NCBI GenBank assembly: GCA_026008535.1
Contig: BRKX01000009.1
Span: forward strand, 49,287,001 to 49,351,000
Source: Perilla frutescens
Lineage: Eukaryota > Streptophyta > Magnoliopsida > Lamiales > Lamiaceae
DNA: 64,000 bases
Reading direction: 5' to 3'
Shown: in pieces, positions 1 to 10,608 of the stretch
Numbering within the stretch: position 1 is the first letter of the stretch
Layout of the letters: the number at the start of each line of letters is the position of its first letter
Notes under the pieces: model-generated
Told to the model about the DNA's origin: nothing
Database searches by the model: none
The model's input: only the letters and a program-made list of their open reading frames with translations
Made by a program: the position numbers and the translations under genes

Positions 1-1888
1 TACTTATGCATTTTTCCACTTAATGAAATTGAAAAAAGAGCTCTAGCAAGCTTATGGAATGAATAAGTATGGAATGACTGAATTTGAGTGTAAACACTAA
101 GCCTAAACACTGTGTGAAGAGAGTGTGGGAGGACCTTTACGCTCAATTCAATTTTGACTTGCTAGGGCATACTGATTACGCAATTAATTGGAAAAGTTGG
201 TTGTTGAAACGCTGTGCCCACACGGATTAACAGGTTGCATGTTTTGTTTCTTTCGTGTCTGTTTCTTTTCCTTTCCCTTTTATTTTTCTTTTTCTGGGTT
301 CTTCGTACCCCATGCTTGAGGACAATCATGACTAAAGTGTGTGGGTGTCATAAGTCCATTTATTTTGTGTTTTTCTGGTCATTTTAGTCGATCTAAATGT
401 CGTTTTTAGTGTCTTTTGTGTCGGAAAAGAACCAGAAAAGTGGTTTGGGCATGACAGGAGTGAAATCTAGCGAAAGAGGCATTTTGGCCTTCAATTTAAA
501 TGGAATGGATGAAATGGGTATATCAGATGAAAATCGACCTAAGCAGAAGATGTTAAGCCCATAATACTCGCGTAGATTCAGAGGAGGCAGTGAAGAGGGC
601 ATTCTCGGAAAAAGCGGGATTCTGTTGAAAGAAGATAAAGTTAGCATGGAAACTTGATTGATTTCGAAATCTGAATAGAAGTTGGGAAGATTGTTCATAG
701 GGGGACTATTAGGAAGCAATTTGGAAGATAAGGATGACATCCTTAAAATATCGGGATTCATTCCTCCACCTAAGGAAGTTTCCTTATACAGGCAGATTCC
801 AGCGGGCATAGAGATCCAGCAGATAAAGAAGTTTCCTTATCCAGGCAGATTCCAGCGGGGCATAGCAAATTTGGCAGATATTGAAGACTCCCCATTTTTG
901 GGGATTTGAATCGATCTTTGTACTCTTTTTTAAAGTACTAGTTTTGATTGTTAGAGGAGACACACTTCGTACCATATTATTTTTCTGCACTTTTATTTTT
1001 GTAATTAGTTTAGGTTAAACACTGCTTCGGCAGCAAGACAATCTAGGGCCGTATGCCCACAGAGGTTAGGATTTATATTTAATGTTGTTTCTATTCATCG
1101 TTGGTGTTGGGCGAGTTTTTATTCAATTCCAGTAAGTTTTTCCTATTTATCATGTCTTTATTTTATGAATTTACAGTTCTTTCTAGTATGAGTAGCTAGA
1201 TCTATATTCTGGAATTTGAACTAAAGATGAAAGTTTAACAAAACACTTGAATTCTCGTGAGGCCGTGTGGGCACATTACTGCACGATTAGATTTCTATCG
1301 ATTTTTATTCTTATTCCAAGTGAGCGTGAGTTTAATATAACTAATGTGGCTGATCACTCTTTAGTTGTACAGGGCACACCACGGTTAATTGGATTAGTGA
1401 ATCATGACTGTGTGTTAATTCAAACGGTAACTAAGAAATCGGTGGGTTGATGTGGGCACACGAGGAATCAATAAACACAACAAACTTGGGATTATCTAAG
1501 GCACACTGCTTCCTGTTCATTTACATCTCTTTGGGGAACCGGGGGGTGGGTGATAGGTTAGGGGTTTAATGGACGAGGAATCACCTTTAAACCTAATCTG
1601 AACGGATGAATAAGGAGATATCGCGAGGAATCCGGTCTCCATAACTGGGTGATTTAATCGTGTAGGAAAATCGCTGTGCCCATGATCGAGTGAGTATAAG
1701 TTAAACTAGATTCTAGTTCAAGTTCCGGAACCTTTTATTATTTGATATCTCTCTAGTTTATTTTTGCAGATTTAATTTCCGTTGTTGTGACCACGGTACC
1801 AAACCCCCTTTTGTGATTGATGACTCGAAAGTAAGATCGCATCAGCTCTCTGTGGGATTGACCCTCACTCATAGCTAGCTACGCTCGA
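1..1888 (+). mobile_element. Athila/Tat-like Ty3/gypsy 3' region and LTR remnant
   Basis: No coding region survives. The sequence around 310-350 (a 'cttgaggacaatcatg' phrase followed by a 'gtgtgggtgt' phrase) resembles the stretch found after the integrase of Athila/Tat gypsy elements. The stretch near 1845-1880 (a 'tgtgggattgaccctcact' phrase and 'agctagctac') resembles the segment just before the primer-binding site in the same families. Together these suggest the 3' end and LTR of such an element. The expected primer-binding sequence ('gccgttgccgggga') is missing, because copia gag sequence begins abruptly near 1889. LTR limits cannot be set without an alignment. Lineage is an inference from remembered family phrases; the absence of genes is seen directly. 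Confidence 0.5.
775..865 (+). repeat. 53-bp tandem duplication in gypsy remnant
   Basis: A segment beginning 'gaagtttccttat' and continuing through 'ggcagattccagcggg' occurs at 775-811 and again at 828-865, giving a period of 53 bp. The copies differ by one substitution and one extra G. It is a simple two-copy duplication in the gypsy remnant. Confidence 0.8.
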
Positions 1889-1919
1889 TGTGGGCACAGG
1901 AGCATACAAATTCATTTTG

Positions 1920-2593
1920 AGTGTGAAACGACCGCGCGTTACTTATATTGCTAAAAAGGCTTCAACTTCTAAATTGAAAAAGTTTAAGAAGAAGAAAAAA
2001 CCTCAACAAGATAAAGCAAGCATAGCCACAAAGGCATTGGAGCTGCAGGCTACATTTAAGAAAATAAAGAGTAAGTGCTTCAAGTGCGGGAGAGAAGGAC
2101 ATTGGAAGACGGATTGTCCCGAGAAAAAGAATGGTCAAGGTATATCTTATTCACTTGTTGTGGAAACATGTTTAACGGCTTGTTCTACTCATTTGTGGGT
2201 AGTAGATACGGGCGCCACTGATCATGCATGCATGTCTTTGCAGGGGTTTTCTTGGAAATAAGAAGACTAAGTGATGGAGAGATTACCATATCCATGTGCA
2301 ACGCTATGAAAGTGGCGGCTATTGCAGTGGGAGATTTTCATTTATCTTTTAGCAGTGATAGAATTTTAGTATTGAAGCTTTATGTGCCAAACTTTAGAAA
2401 GAATTTAATTTCAGTTTCTATGTTATTTTTGGATGGATATTCAGTTACTTTTGATAGCCAAGTTATTATTAAGAAAAGTGATGTTTTTATCTGTTCTGGC
2501 ACATTGATTGACAATTTATCTACTATTAATCCTACCAATACCACGATACAACAAAGACAAACTTATAACACTTCATCTAACCTTAAAAGGTGA
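1920..2593 (+). pseudogene. copia-1 gag C-terminus and aspartic protease (broken)
   Basis: A Lys-rich region is followed by a CX2CX4HX4C knuckle (CFKCGREGHWKTDC, about 2079-2118), the nucleic-acid-binding end of gag. Then comes the retroviral-type protease active-site region WVVDTGATDHACM (about 2196-2234; DTG is the catalytic triad). The first frame ends at 2261 and the protease continues in another frame from about 2228, so there is a frameshift just after the active site. The rest of the protease runs to a stop at 2593. The N-terminal part of gag is absent. The assignment rests on these two clear motifs. Confidence 0.82.
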
Positions 2594-2608
2594 AAAGAAT
2601 CTTCTCAA

Positions 2609-3690
2609 ATGAATCAAACATATCTATGGCATCTAAGGCTTGGTCATATTAACCTTAGTAGGATCCAAAGATTGGTTAGTAGTGATCTGTTGGAGTCTCT
2701 CCAAGTCGAACCATTCTTAATCTGTGAATCCTGCTTGGAAAGAAAAATGAGCAAGAGGTCTTTTAACGTAAAGGGGATTAGATATGGCGATGTGTTGGAA
2801 TTGATTCATTCTAATTTATGTGGACCGATGTCTATTCAAGACAGATGGGGTTTCGAATATTTTATCACTTTCATTAATGATTATTCGAGATATGGATACA
2901 TTTACTTGTTGCACCGCAAGTCTGAATGTTTTGATAAATTCAAAGCATTTAAAACGGAAATAAAGAAACGATAAGGTAAAAGTATCAAGTCACTACGGTC
3001 TGATCATAGTGGTGAGTACCTTTCTGGAGAATTCTTGAATTACTTATCAGAAAATGAGATTGTATCCTAGTTGACTACACCTTGTACTCCCCAACAAAAT
3101 GGTGTAGTGGAGAGAAGAAATAGTACTCTTTTGGAAATGGTTAGATCCATGATGAGTTAATTAGAGTTGCCGGATTCATTCTGGTGATATGCCTTGGAAA
3201 TAGTTGAGTACGTTTTAAACTTGGTACCTTCTAAATCAGTACCTAAAACTCCAACAGAAATGTGGACTGGTCAAAAGCCTAGTCTAAGACATATTCGGAT
3301 TTGGGGTTGTCTTTCACATGTGCTCGATAAGAATGCTGATAAGTTGGCACCTAATATAGAAGTACGACTATTTATAGGATATCCTAGAGAGACGAAAGGT
3401 GGCTTGTTTTATAGTCCTAGAGATCGAAAGATCATTGTAAGCACTAATGCTCGATTTCTAAAAGAGGATTATGTAATAAACCACAAGCCTATGAGTATGA
3501 TTTTTCTGGAAGAATTAAGGGGAGAGACACCCATTCATGTATCATCTGTACAAGAGGAGATACCACAAGACATTGCACCTTGTGTTGCTCATTGTACACC
3601 AGCGCCGGTATTACCTCATCGCAGTGAAAGGATTGTTCATCAACCCGATAGGTTCATGTTCCTGGGAAAATCTTTGGATTCTAGCACACA
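2609..3690 (+). pseudogene. copia-1 integrase (broken)
   Basis: The GAG-pre-integrase zinc-binding segment (HLRLGHINLSRI followed by CESCLERKMSK) is at about 2627-2750. The integrase core follows, with the first Asp region expected near LIHSNLCGPM (2799-2830; the usual Asp is Asn here), FINDYSRYGY (about 2871-2900) and PQQNGVVERRN (about 3090-3122) around the catalytic Glu. Stops occur at about 2972, 3068 and 3158. The C-terminal part continues in the same frame from 3194 (PTEMWTGQKPSL, RLFIGYPRETKGG). It would insert the cDNA of the element, but this copy cannot be active. Confidence 0.82.
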
Positions 3691-5275
3691 AGAACCAGAT
3701 CCCTGGACTTATGATAAGGCAATCCAAGATAAGGTTGCAAATTCTTGGCAAACTACAATGGAATCTGAAATGAAATTTATGGATTCTAACCAAGTGTGGG
3801 AGCTTGTAGAACTTCCTGAAGAGGTAAAACCCATTGGGTGTAAATGGGTCTACAAACGCAAAAGAGAATCTGATGGGAAGGTTGAAACCTTCAAGGCTAG
3901 GTTTGTTGCGAAGGGTTATAGTCAAAATGAAGGAATTGACTATGAGGAGACCTTTTCGCCAGTAGCCATGCTTAAGTCAATTTGGATTCTCTTGTCTATA
4001 GCTGCACATTTGCACTATGAGGTTTGGCAAATGGATATCAAGACAGCTTTTCTGAATGGAAGTCTTGAAGAAAACATCCATATGCGGCAACCAGAGGGAT
4101 TCATTGCAAAGGGTCAAGAACATTTTGTGTGCAAGCTTAAGAGATCAATTTATGGACTTAAGCAAGCATCTAGATATTGGAACATTCGATTTGATGAGGT
4201 AATCTAGTCCTATAGATTTCATCAATGTTCGAATGAGAGTTGTGTGTATAAGAAGTACAAAGGAAATGTAGTGGTATTCTTAGTACTATACGTAAATGAT
4301 ATTATTCTTATTGGGAATAATAAGAAAGTATTATCAGACGTAAGGGTATGGCTATCCAAATAGTTTGATATGAAGGATTTAGGAGAAGGTGGACATGTCC
4401 TTGGGATCAAAGTTATCTGAGATCGTAAGAAAATGATGTTATGTCTATCTCAATCTACCTACGTTGATACTGTGCTCGCTCATTTCAGCATGCAACACTC
4501 CAAGAAAGGTTTTCTACCTTTTCGGCATGGAGTACCTCTATCTAAGGATATGTGTCCCAAAACAAAAGAGGAGATAGAGGAAATGAAGACAGTTCCTTAT
4601 GCTTCGACTATAAGAAGTCTCATGTATGTAATGTTGTGCACGAGGCCTGATATTTGCTATACAGTTGGCATGGTGAGTAGATATCAGTCTAACCCTGGAA
4701 AGGGACATTGGATTGCGATAAAGCATATACTCAAGTATTTGAAAAGAACTCGAGATTATGTGCTGGTTTACCAGTCTGAGAATCTATCTCCTATGGGTTA
4801 ACCGATTCAGATTTCTAGGCTGATAAGGACAAGAATAAGTCTACCTCAGGATATGTATTTACCTTGGAAAGTGGATCCGTAGCATAGAGGAGCATAAAGC
4901 AGAAATGTATTTATGACTCCATCATGGAAGCTGAGTATGCAGCTACTTTAGAAGCTGCAAAAGAGGTTGTTTGGCTCAAGAACTTTTTGTTAAACTTAGA
5001 TGTGATTCCAGATTTGCCTAGGAGTATCACAGTTTACTGTGATAACACTGGTGCAACAACAAATTTGAAGGAACCACGAGCTCATAAGGCAAGTAAAGAA
5101 ATTGAGCTCAAGTACCATCTTATATGAGAAATCGTAAAGAGAGGCGACATTGTTGTGACAAAGATTGCATCATTGGACAACCTAGCAGACCTGTTCATGA
5201 AGAGCTTACCAGCTAAAACTTTTGATAGTCACGTGGAAGGAATGGGAGTTTGGATCATGGTAGCACAACTTTAAG
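3690..5275 (+). pseudogene. copia-1 reverse transcriptase and RNase H (broken)
   Basis: RT begins around VANSWQTTMESEMKFM and contains the copia-typical KWVYKRKRESDG, ARFVAKGYSQ, FSPVAMLKSI, QMDIKTAFLNG and LKRSIYGLKQASR blocks (3735-4180). The catalytic box is at 4289-4300 and reads YVND instead of YVDD, so one metal-binding Asp is lost. Stops lie at 4205-4207, around 4361, around 4420 and 4799-4801. RNase H follows in another frame (4924-5273, including MEAEYAATLEAAKE and YCDNTGATTN). All usual blocks are present in order, but the coding frame is destroyed. Confidence 0.85.
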
Positions 5276-5350
5276 TATAAGTGGGAGAAACTGTGCTACT
5301 TATTTTGTAGTATACTTAAAAGCAAATGCTTTAAGTATAAAATGGGAGAT

Positions 5351-6501
5351 TGTTGGGTTTTATACTAAAACAATTTGCTTTTTGTTTGAGAATAAATAGT
5401 CAATAGTATTACATTTATAATTTTATTTAATTTATGCAATATTTTCATTTACTTAATATTGAAGATGATATGGTGTGTGGAATGCACACAGAAGATCATA
5501 TCATCGGTTTCTTGTTCACAACGTAGATAGAAGTAGACGAACCATCGATATAGTTCTGGTATAATTTGGAATTTGTATATCTTTACTATGAAATTATACC
5601 AGTACATTTTGGTAATGTATTGAACTGGATCGCAATGAGATAATTCTAATGGACTGATAGACATTAGAATATAGATCTCGATACTCATGATTCTTAATCC
5701 CTATGTAATAGTAGACATGTTTATTTTAATGCTTAATGCTTTGATTTATCAATGGGTGAGATTCTAATTAAAGAATCAATAAGCTTGATAAATTGGGTAG
5801 TGACATTACTATAATCGATGGGTTACTAATTATAGAAGGAATTCGTGTCCTGGTGCATCGGTTGATGATGTCCCCTGAGGAGCTCAAAAGGATTATTATG
5901 TTAATCTCTACAGGTGGATTTACATCCGACATAATAATAAAAGTTTAGTGGTACTGCTCATGGGTAAGAAATTAATTAATTCAGTTATCAATATATTGTA
6001 ATTAATTAATGGACATTCGATATCTTAAACACAGGGATTAATTGAGTTGAAGGAGCTATATCCGTAATTATGGAATTAGAGTAGTAGTGCAATATTAATT
6101 CTTTAATGGGTTGAATTAATACTAATGAGCTTAAGTTATGTCTGGGCTTGACATGGAGAACTTAAGGCCTGTTGGAGGCCCAACTCTAATTCTCTTTCTA
6201 GATCCCTGTTGTAGCCTATGTATACCAGTTGAAGAGAGATGAAAACCCTAGCCACCAATACTGAAGTTTTCAAAAATTGCAGCTCCAAAAATCTGTGGAA
6301 TTTTCATCTACTTTAGAGTTAGGGTTTCTCGGTCTAGTTCTCTTCAAGGTCTAGAAGATTGTCACCCATATGACGTCTGGATCAACGGAAAGGTCATACA
6401 GTAGAAGATCGAGAAGTTGGTGCAATTATGATCAAAGAAGTTGTTGCAGTAGTTGTTCTGCATCAATTCCACCCTACATCAAATTCATCCATTTTGCTAG
6501 G
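5351..6501 (+). repeat. copia-1 3' LTR, first segment (resumes at 9678)
   Basis: The LTR starts with TGTTGGGTTTTATAC directly after a purine-rich tract ending 'aaaatgggagat' (about 5339-5350), the usual PPT-LTR junction. Just before it, 'taagtataa.tgggaga' phrases occur twice. The segment is AT-rich and non-coding. At 6501 it is broken by a copia element that duplicated CTAGG (6497-6501 and 9673-9677). It continues from 9678 to roughly 9785, where the end is not clear. There is no 5' LTR in the window to compare with. Confidence 0.7.
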
Positions 6502-6532
6502 TGTTGAGTATGACGTGTTCCAGATGATGTTA

Positions 6533-6728
6533 TCAAAAAGCAAAAGAAAGAAAAGAGCCCCCTCTGATTTAAAAAAGAAAGCCACATCGCTGATGTTACA
6601 CTTCAAGAAGAGCTTCAGACAGCTGATGCTGAAGTCAATGCTTCTGCCAAGCCTACACCTTTAGGAACAACATCAAAAAGCAAAGGAAAGAAAAGAGCCC
6701 CCTCTGATTTCAAAAAGAAGGCCACATC
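6533..6728 (+). repeat. 140-bp-period duplication in ORF3 of copia-2
   Basis: The segment 'tcaaaaagcaaa.gaaag' plus the following 'agagccccctctgattt' and Lys-rich codons occurs at 6533-6588 and again at 6673-6728 with few differences. The first copy starts exactly where the truncated LTR ends. Both encode a basic KSK.KKRAPSD-type stretch. Confidence 0.75.
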
Positions 6729-8138
6729 TCCAGATTCTTCTTAAGAAATGGTCTCCTCTGGTACAGCTAGACAAATTGTCACCCCGTCACCTTCACAGTC
6801 TGGTAATGTCAAAGATGAAGCCAACTCAGGTGACTCAGATCCGGTCTACCCTCCAGGTTCCCCTCATAATGTTTCTTCTGCTTTTAGTAAAACTTTTTAC
6901 TCTAAGCATGCTAAGTCCCTTCATCAGTCTATTGTCCTTCGACCTATGAGAGTTGAAAAGCAAATAGATGTTCTTAGCTTTAAAAAATATGGGATGGATG
7001 TTTTCTTGAAAGAGAGGAGTCTATGGAAATCTGTGACTGCTTTGTCCTCATTTGAACCTGATGTTGTTGCTAAATTTTATTCAAATGTTTCTCTTGAGAT
7101 GGGTGATATATCTAAGAGCAAATATGGGGAAATCTATGTGAGGGATAAGGTTTACAGTTTTAGCCCCATAGTGATCAACAAGTTTTAGGTCTGGGCTGTG
7201 ATTCTGATGTTGTTAGCCTGGATATTATTGATGATGTTGTGACGACTGTGACTGGTGGTTTCGTGTTGAAGTGGACAAACAAAATTTCCACTTTAAAACT
7301 CACCTTCATTTACACCGTTTTACACAAATTAATTGTGTATAATTGGTTGCCTACCACTAATTCTTCAGTCCTCACTATTGATCAAGCTGTGTTGCTCTTC
7401 AAGCTTGGAACCAAAATCCCCTTTAATCTCGGAGAATGCATTTTTGACTGTATGCTCAAAGCTGCTGCCAAGTCAAACACTACCAGCATCCTGCTATTTC
7501 CCTGCCTCATCTATGCTATCCTCCTTGAACAAGGTGTAAAGCCCAGCAAAAAGAAGATAGTCACTGAAACCTCGACTATCTCCATCATAAAGCCAAAAGG
7601 CAATGAAGATCGTGTGCTTGATCTTCCTTACACCTCTGTTCTCAGATCAGCTGCTGCTTCAATGGATGTTGTTCATGATGTTGCTGCAGAGACTGCTATA
7701 TCTCCTCCTCTTTTGGAAAGTGATATAGCAAGAGATTCCTCACACTTGGTGACTGTTTCTGTGCAGGTATTAAATTCTTATATTTCACAGATGGAATCAT
7801 TGATTCATCAAAGCACAGTTCTCACCAATGCCATGGCTGAGCTTTGTCAAGCTCTTCGAGGAACTCTTTCTACACAAAAAGGAGGAGTAGCTGCTGGTGA
7901 TAGTAGCGATGTTGAACTGGAGAAGACCGGGAAGCCCGTGGCCAAGGGGAAGGGCAAAAAGAAAATTTATATTTTCTTTATCAAAAAGAATTTTATTTTA
8001 TGTTTATTTATTGTGCTGGACACAATATTATTTTGGATGTGTTTACATCCTTGTTGGTTTTTGATGTGCTGGACACATGTCTATTTCTGTTGTTGGGCAT
8101 CCTTGGATATTTATGCTTTAATCATCAGCATGAGTTGA
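6536..8138 (+). pseudogene. copia-2 ORF3, 'putative plant transposon protein'-like domain
   Basis: A Lys/Ser/Pro-rich start is followed from about 6748 by a globular region (SFEPDVVAKFYSNV, KVYSFSPIVINKF) that continues in another frame from about 7200 (VVTTVTGGFVLKW, VLHKLIVYNWLPTTNSS, LFPCLIYAILLEQG). One T appears to be missing near 7185, since one extra base would join the two frames. The layout (FYCN/FYSN, then a WLPT block, then a CYPSLIY/LFPCLIY block) matches the ORF3 at 45138-46136, and resembles the domain annotated as 'putative plant transposon protein' (PF20167 as I recall it). It ends in a Lys-rich stretch (GKGKKK). It lies after where pol would be and before the PPT. Function unknown. 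Confidence 0.65.
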
Positions 8139-8189
8139 TGATTTTGCTATATATATTATGTTCGCATATGTTAATGTGTGATGTTTTTA

Positions 8190-8434
8190 TGTTGAGAATG
8201 CTTTCAACATTGATGTTCTATTTTTCACATAACTTATAGTATGTGATGTTTTATGTTGGGAATGATCTCAACATTGTGATTGTTTTCGCATGTTTTAAGA
8301 TATGTGTTGTTTGCTATGTTGAGAATGTTCTCAACATTATTTTTCTATATAAGGGATAATTACCCACCTATTTGTTTTCTATACAGGGGTAAATACCCAA
8401 CCTGTTGTAGACTCATCTACAGGGGATTATACCC
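8190..8434 (+). repeat. hairpin-forming tandem repeats in copia-2 3' UTR
   Basis: Three copies of a GTTGAGA-N-TCTCAAC type inverted repeat occur about 62 bp apart (8191-8208, 8255-8273, 8319-8336). Three copies of a GGG-ATWAT-CCC type inverted repeat follow about 35 bp apart (8353-8365, 8387-8398, 8423-8434). All lie between the ORF3 stop and the polypurine tract. In each the arms can pair, the best being TGTTGAGA-atgt-TCTCAACA at 8318-8337. Confidence 0.7.
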
Positions 8435-8606
8435 ACTAACTTTGTATATTATGTACCAGATAATAACTTAAGGGGGAGCAGACCTTAAGGGGGAGTTTTT
8501 GAACTCCAATATTTTTGTTTTCGTATTTCGCTGCGGCTCTAATTATGTATATATTGAGCTTTATGTTTTGTGCAGAAAGGATAAGCTTAAGGGGGAGATT
8601 GGAGAT

Positions 8607-9672
8607 TGTTGAGTATGACGTGTTCCAGATGATGTTATCACTTCACTGATAACATCGCAATCAATGTCGTATCTAATATTGTCCGTCATTCTCGTCACAT
8701 CGAGTATAACACTCGGAACTCTAACCTTATCCTTTCCTAGTATTTTGAATTAATTTATTTTAAATTAAATTGAATATATTGTGATATTTATCACATTTTT
8801 ATTTCCACATTTTTAGAGATTTATTAGATATTTTATTTTGATTTAAAACGTGGATAATTTTTGATTTTGACTTGTTCAAAATCTATTCCGGATTTCATGG
8901 GGACGTGATGTTCCCACTCTTTCTTGGACACTAACTGTTGCAGGAGATCGTGGGTCACTGGAGTAACTGTTACTATTGCACGATGTTGAAGAACGTGTGC
9001 CATGCAATGTAGAAGACGATTATCTCAAGTCCACATTCAGCAATGGGTAGTGAAAGACGGTTGATTCAAGTCCGAGTCATCTAGGATCGTGAAGCAATTA
9101 CCAATACAAGATGGAGGAAGTATTTAAAGTCTTCTTCGATCTGAAAATCATTTATTCAAGCAGGTTATCACCGTGGTTTGTGAGAAGCTCTGAACCTTGC
9201 ATCTAATGTCGTCTCTAAAGTCCAAGACATCTTCTTCGACATCTGCCTAGCGTTCCAATTAGCTGGAGACTTTCATTCCAGTTGTGTGTGTAGGTTAGAT
9301 AGTCAACTTTGAGAAGTCTAGGATTTAGAGTGACTTATTGTAATCTATCTGTATGTTTAGATAAGTTTGTTTTTGAGTGACTATTCGAGTAAGTGAAGCT
9401 AGGATAGTCCTCTGTATGTTTTATGCAGTGTTGTCAAGGGAGTGAACCGAGACAACATCAGCATTGTTTTTGTATTTCACTTGTGATAGTGAATTTCACC
9501 TTGAGGCAATCACACACCGTAAGGAGTGTGATTTAAAACTTATTTTGTGCAAAGTTCTGTTTACGTTTCCACTGCATGTTGAAGGCAATGTGATAACACT
9601 AGCTTCAACATTACTTTTAACTTTGCAATTTACATCTGTAATTCACATTGTTTCAGGCAACAAATTCTAACA
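8607..9672 (+). repeat. copia-2 3' LTR
   Basis: It starts TGTTGAGTATGACG immediately after the purine-rich 'aagggggagattggagat' and ends '...ttctaaca', 1066 bp. The start is repeated at 6502-6535, confirming the LTR boundary, and the end is followed by the duplicated target CTAGG. The LTR is non-coding. Confidence 0.88.
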
Positions 9673-9796
9673 CTAGGTAATTCGATAACCTCTGTTTTTC
9701 ACTACGCATGAGGTTAAGATTCGAATATAGCATGTAGTGGATGTTTATTGATTATGATCAAATTATTTTATTCAAATGAGCACATCCAAATGAATC

Positions 9797-10049
9797 ATGG
9801 CTATCCATCAGAAAGATCAACCTTTACAAACATTGGCTGAAACAACAGTCAAGGAACGTGAAGATACTCAAAGAAAGAAAGACCATCTCAGCACACCAGC
9901 CCGAACTGAAGATCAAGATAATGAAGAAGAGGCTGCGCATGATGAGGAGTCTACAAAGGAGGAAAATGAGGTCAAGGAGGATGAAACAACATAAGGAGCT
10001 GAATCTGGTGTAGATGCAGATGATGAAGATGATGAGGAAGAAGAAGAAG

Positions 10050-10081
<32 letters not shown>

Positions 10082-10153
10082 GAAGTAGAAGAAGAAGAAG
10101 CTGAGGATAAAGAATTTGAGTCTGCACAATCTGATGTAGATAAATTTGAATGA
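9797..10153 (+). pseudogene. Sirevirus-like ORF3 acidic C-terminus
   Basis: One frame runs 9797-10153 with a single TAA at 9992-9994 and a final TGA at 10151-10153. It encodes a Glu/Asp-rich tail with a long poly-Glu run, then FESAQSDVDKFE. The tail and the following bases ('attctcctttgcctatacc' at about 10169) parallel the end of the ORF3 at 46137-46400, which is acidic, ends DADKYE and is followed by 'actcctttgcctttctc'. So this is the last part of the third ORF of a related 5'-truncated element whose 3' LTR starts at 10609. The globular domain is missing. The long acidic stretch could easily be misread as a host gene. Confidence 0.65.
10037..10080 (+). repeat. (GAA)n microsatellite in acidic ORF3 tail
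   Basis: About fourteen uninterrupted GAA/AAG triplets encode the poly-Glu run of the ORF3 tail. The frame is kept, and the run probably expanded by slippage. Confidence 0.9.
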
Positions 10154-10608
10154 TGAAACCTCTCTGCCAATTCTCCTTTGCCTATACCTGCAGAGAAATA
10201 GGGGAAGTATCATTTTTTTCAAAAAAATATATCTATTTTTTTTTTGCTCTGATACTTATAAGACTCCCTTATGGAGTCTTAGTTTTTGTGTGAAGCTCTT
10301 TACATTGAGCTTTATTTTGATATAATCTGACATGTAATCGCCTCATCTTTCATTACATCAATCTGCACTCCTCCACTCCATTACTTCTATCTTTACTGTC
10401 TTATTGTTAATGATCTTCATTGCTTTGATAAAAATTATAAAAGAAAAAGAACAAAAGATAAGAAAAAAAGAGCTGAAGTTCTTAACAATATTCATGAAGA
10501 TCTAGGTGGGCGTCTCAGCTACTGAAGATGCACTTGGAAATATGAAGGAGTTGCATCTGAAAAAACGAAGGAACTGATTTGCCCACAGATAGAGACAAAT
10601 GGGGAGAT

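Larger units (their letters stand above)
1889..6501 (+). mobile_element. Ty1/copia retrotransposon 1, 5'-truncated, decayed
   Basis: Gag zinc knuckle, protease, integrase, reverse transcriptase and RNase H follow in Ty1/copia order (integrase before RT), then a polypurine tract and the start of a 3' LTR at 5351. No 5' LTR, primer-binding site or N-terminal gag is present; the element begins abruptly near 1889 against gypsy sequence, so a deletion or recombination removed its 5' end. The 3' LTR is interrupted at 6501/6502 by another copia element and resumes at 9678. The many stops and frameshifts indicate an old, inactive copy. Confidence 0.8.
6502..9672 (+). mobile_element. Ty1/copia element 2, deletion derivative with TSD CTAGG
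   Basis: A 3' LTR (8607-9672, TG...CA) is preceded by a polypurine tract. The first 34 bases of the same LTR occur at 6502-6535, followed directly by coding sequence of a third ORF. The whole unit is flanked by the perfect 5-bp duplication CTAGG (6497-6501, 9673-9677). So this is one complete insertion that later lost most of the 5' LTR, gag and pol. It sits inside the 3' LTR of copia element 1 and is therefore younger than it. Its ORF3 resembles those of the Sirevirus-like copies further right. Confidence 0.85.

Noticed and set aside
393..990. Open frames on both strands in the left gypsy remnant
   Set aside because: They overlap, contain no known motif, and the 53-bp duplication runs through them.
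9824..10222. Long open frames on the minus strand with poly-Phe or poly-Ser runs
   Set aside because: They are the antisense of the GAA/poly-Glu coding tail of ORF3; low complexity, no family features.
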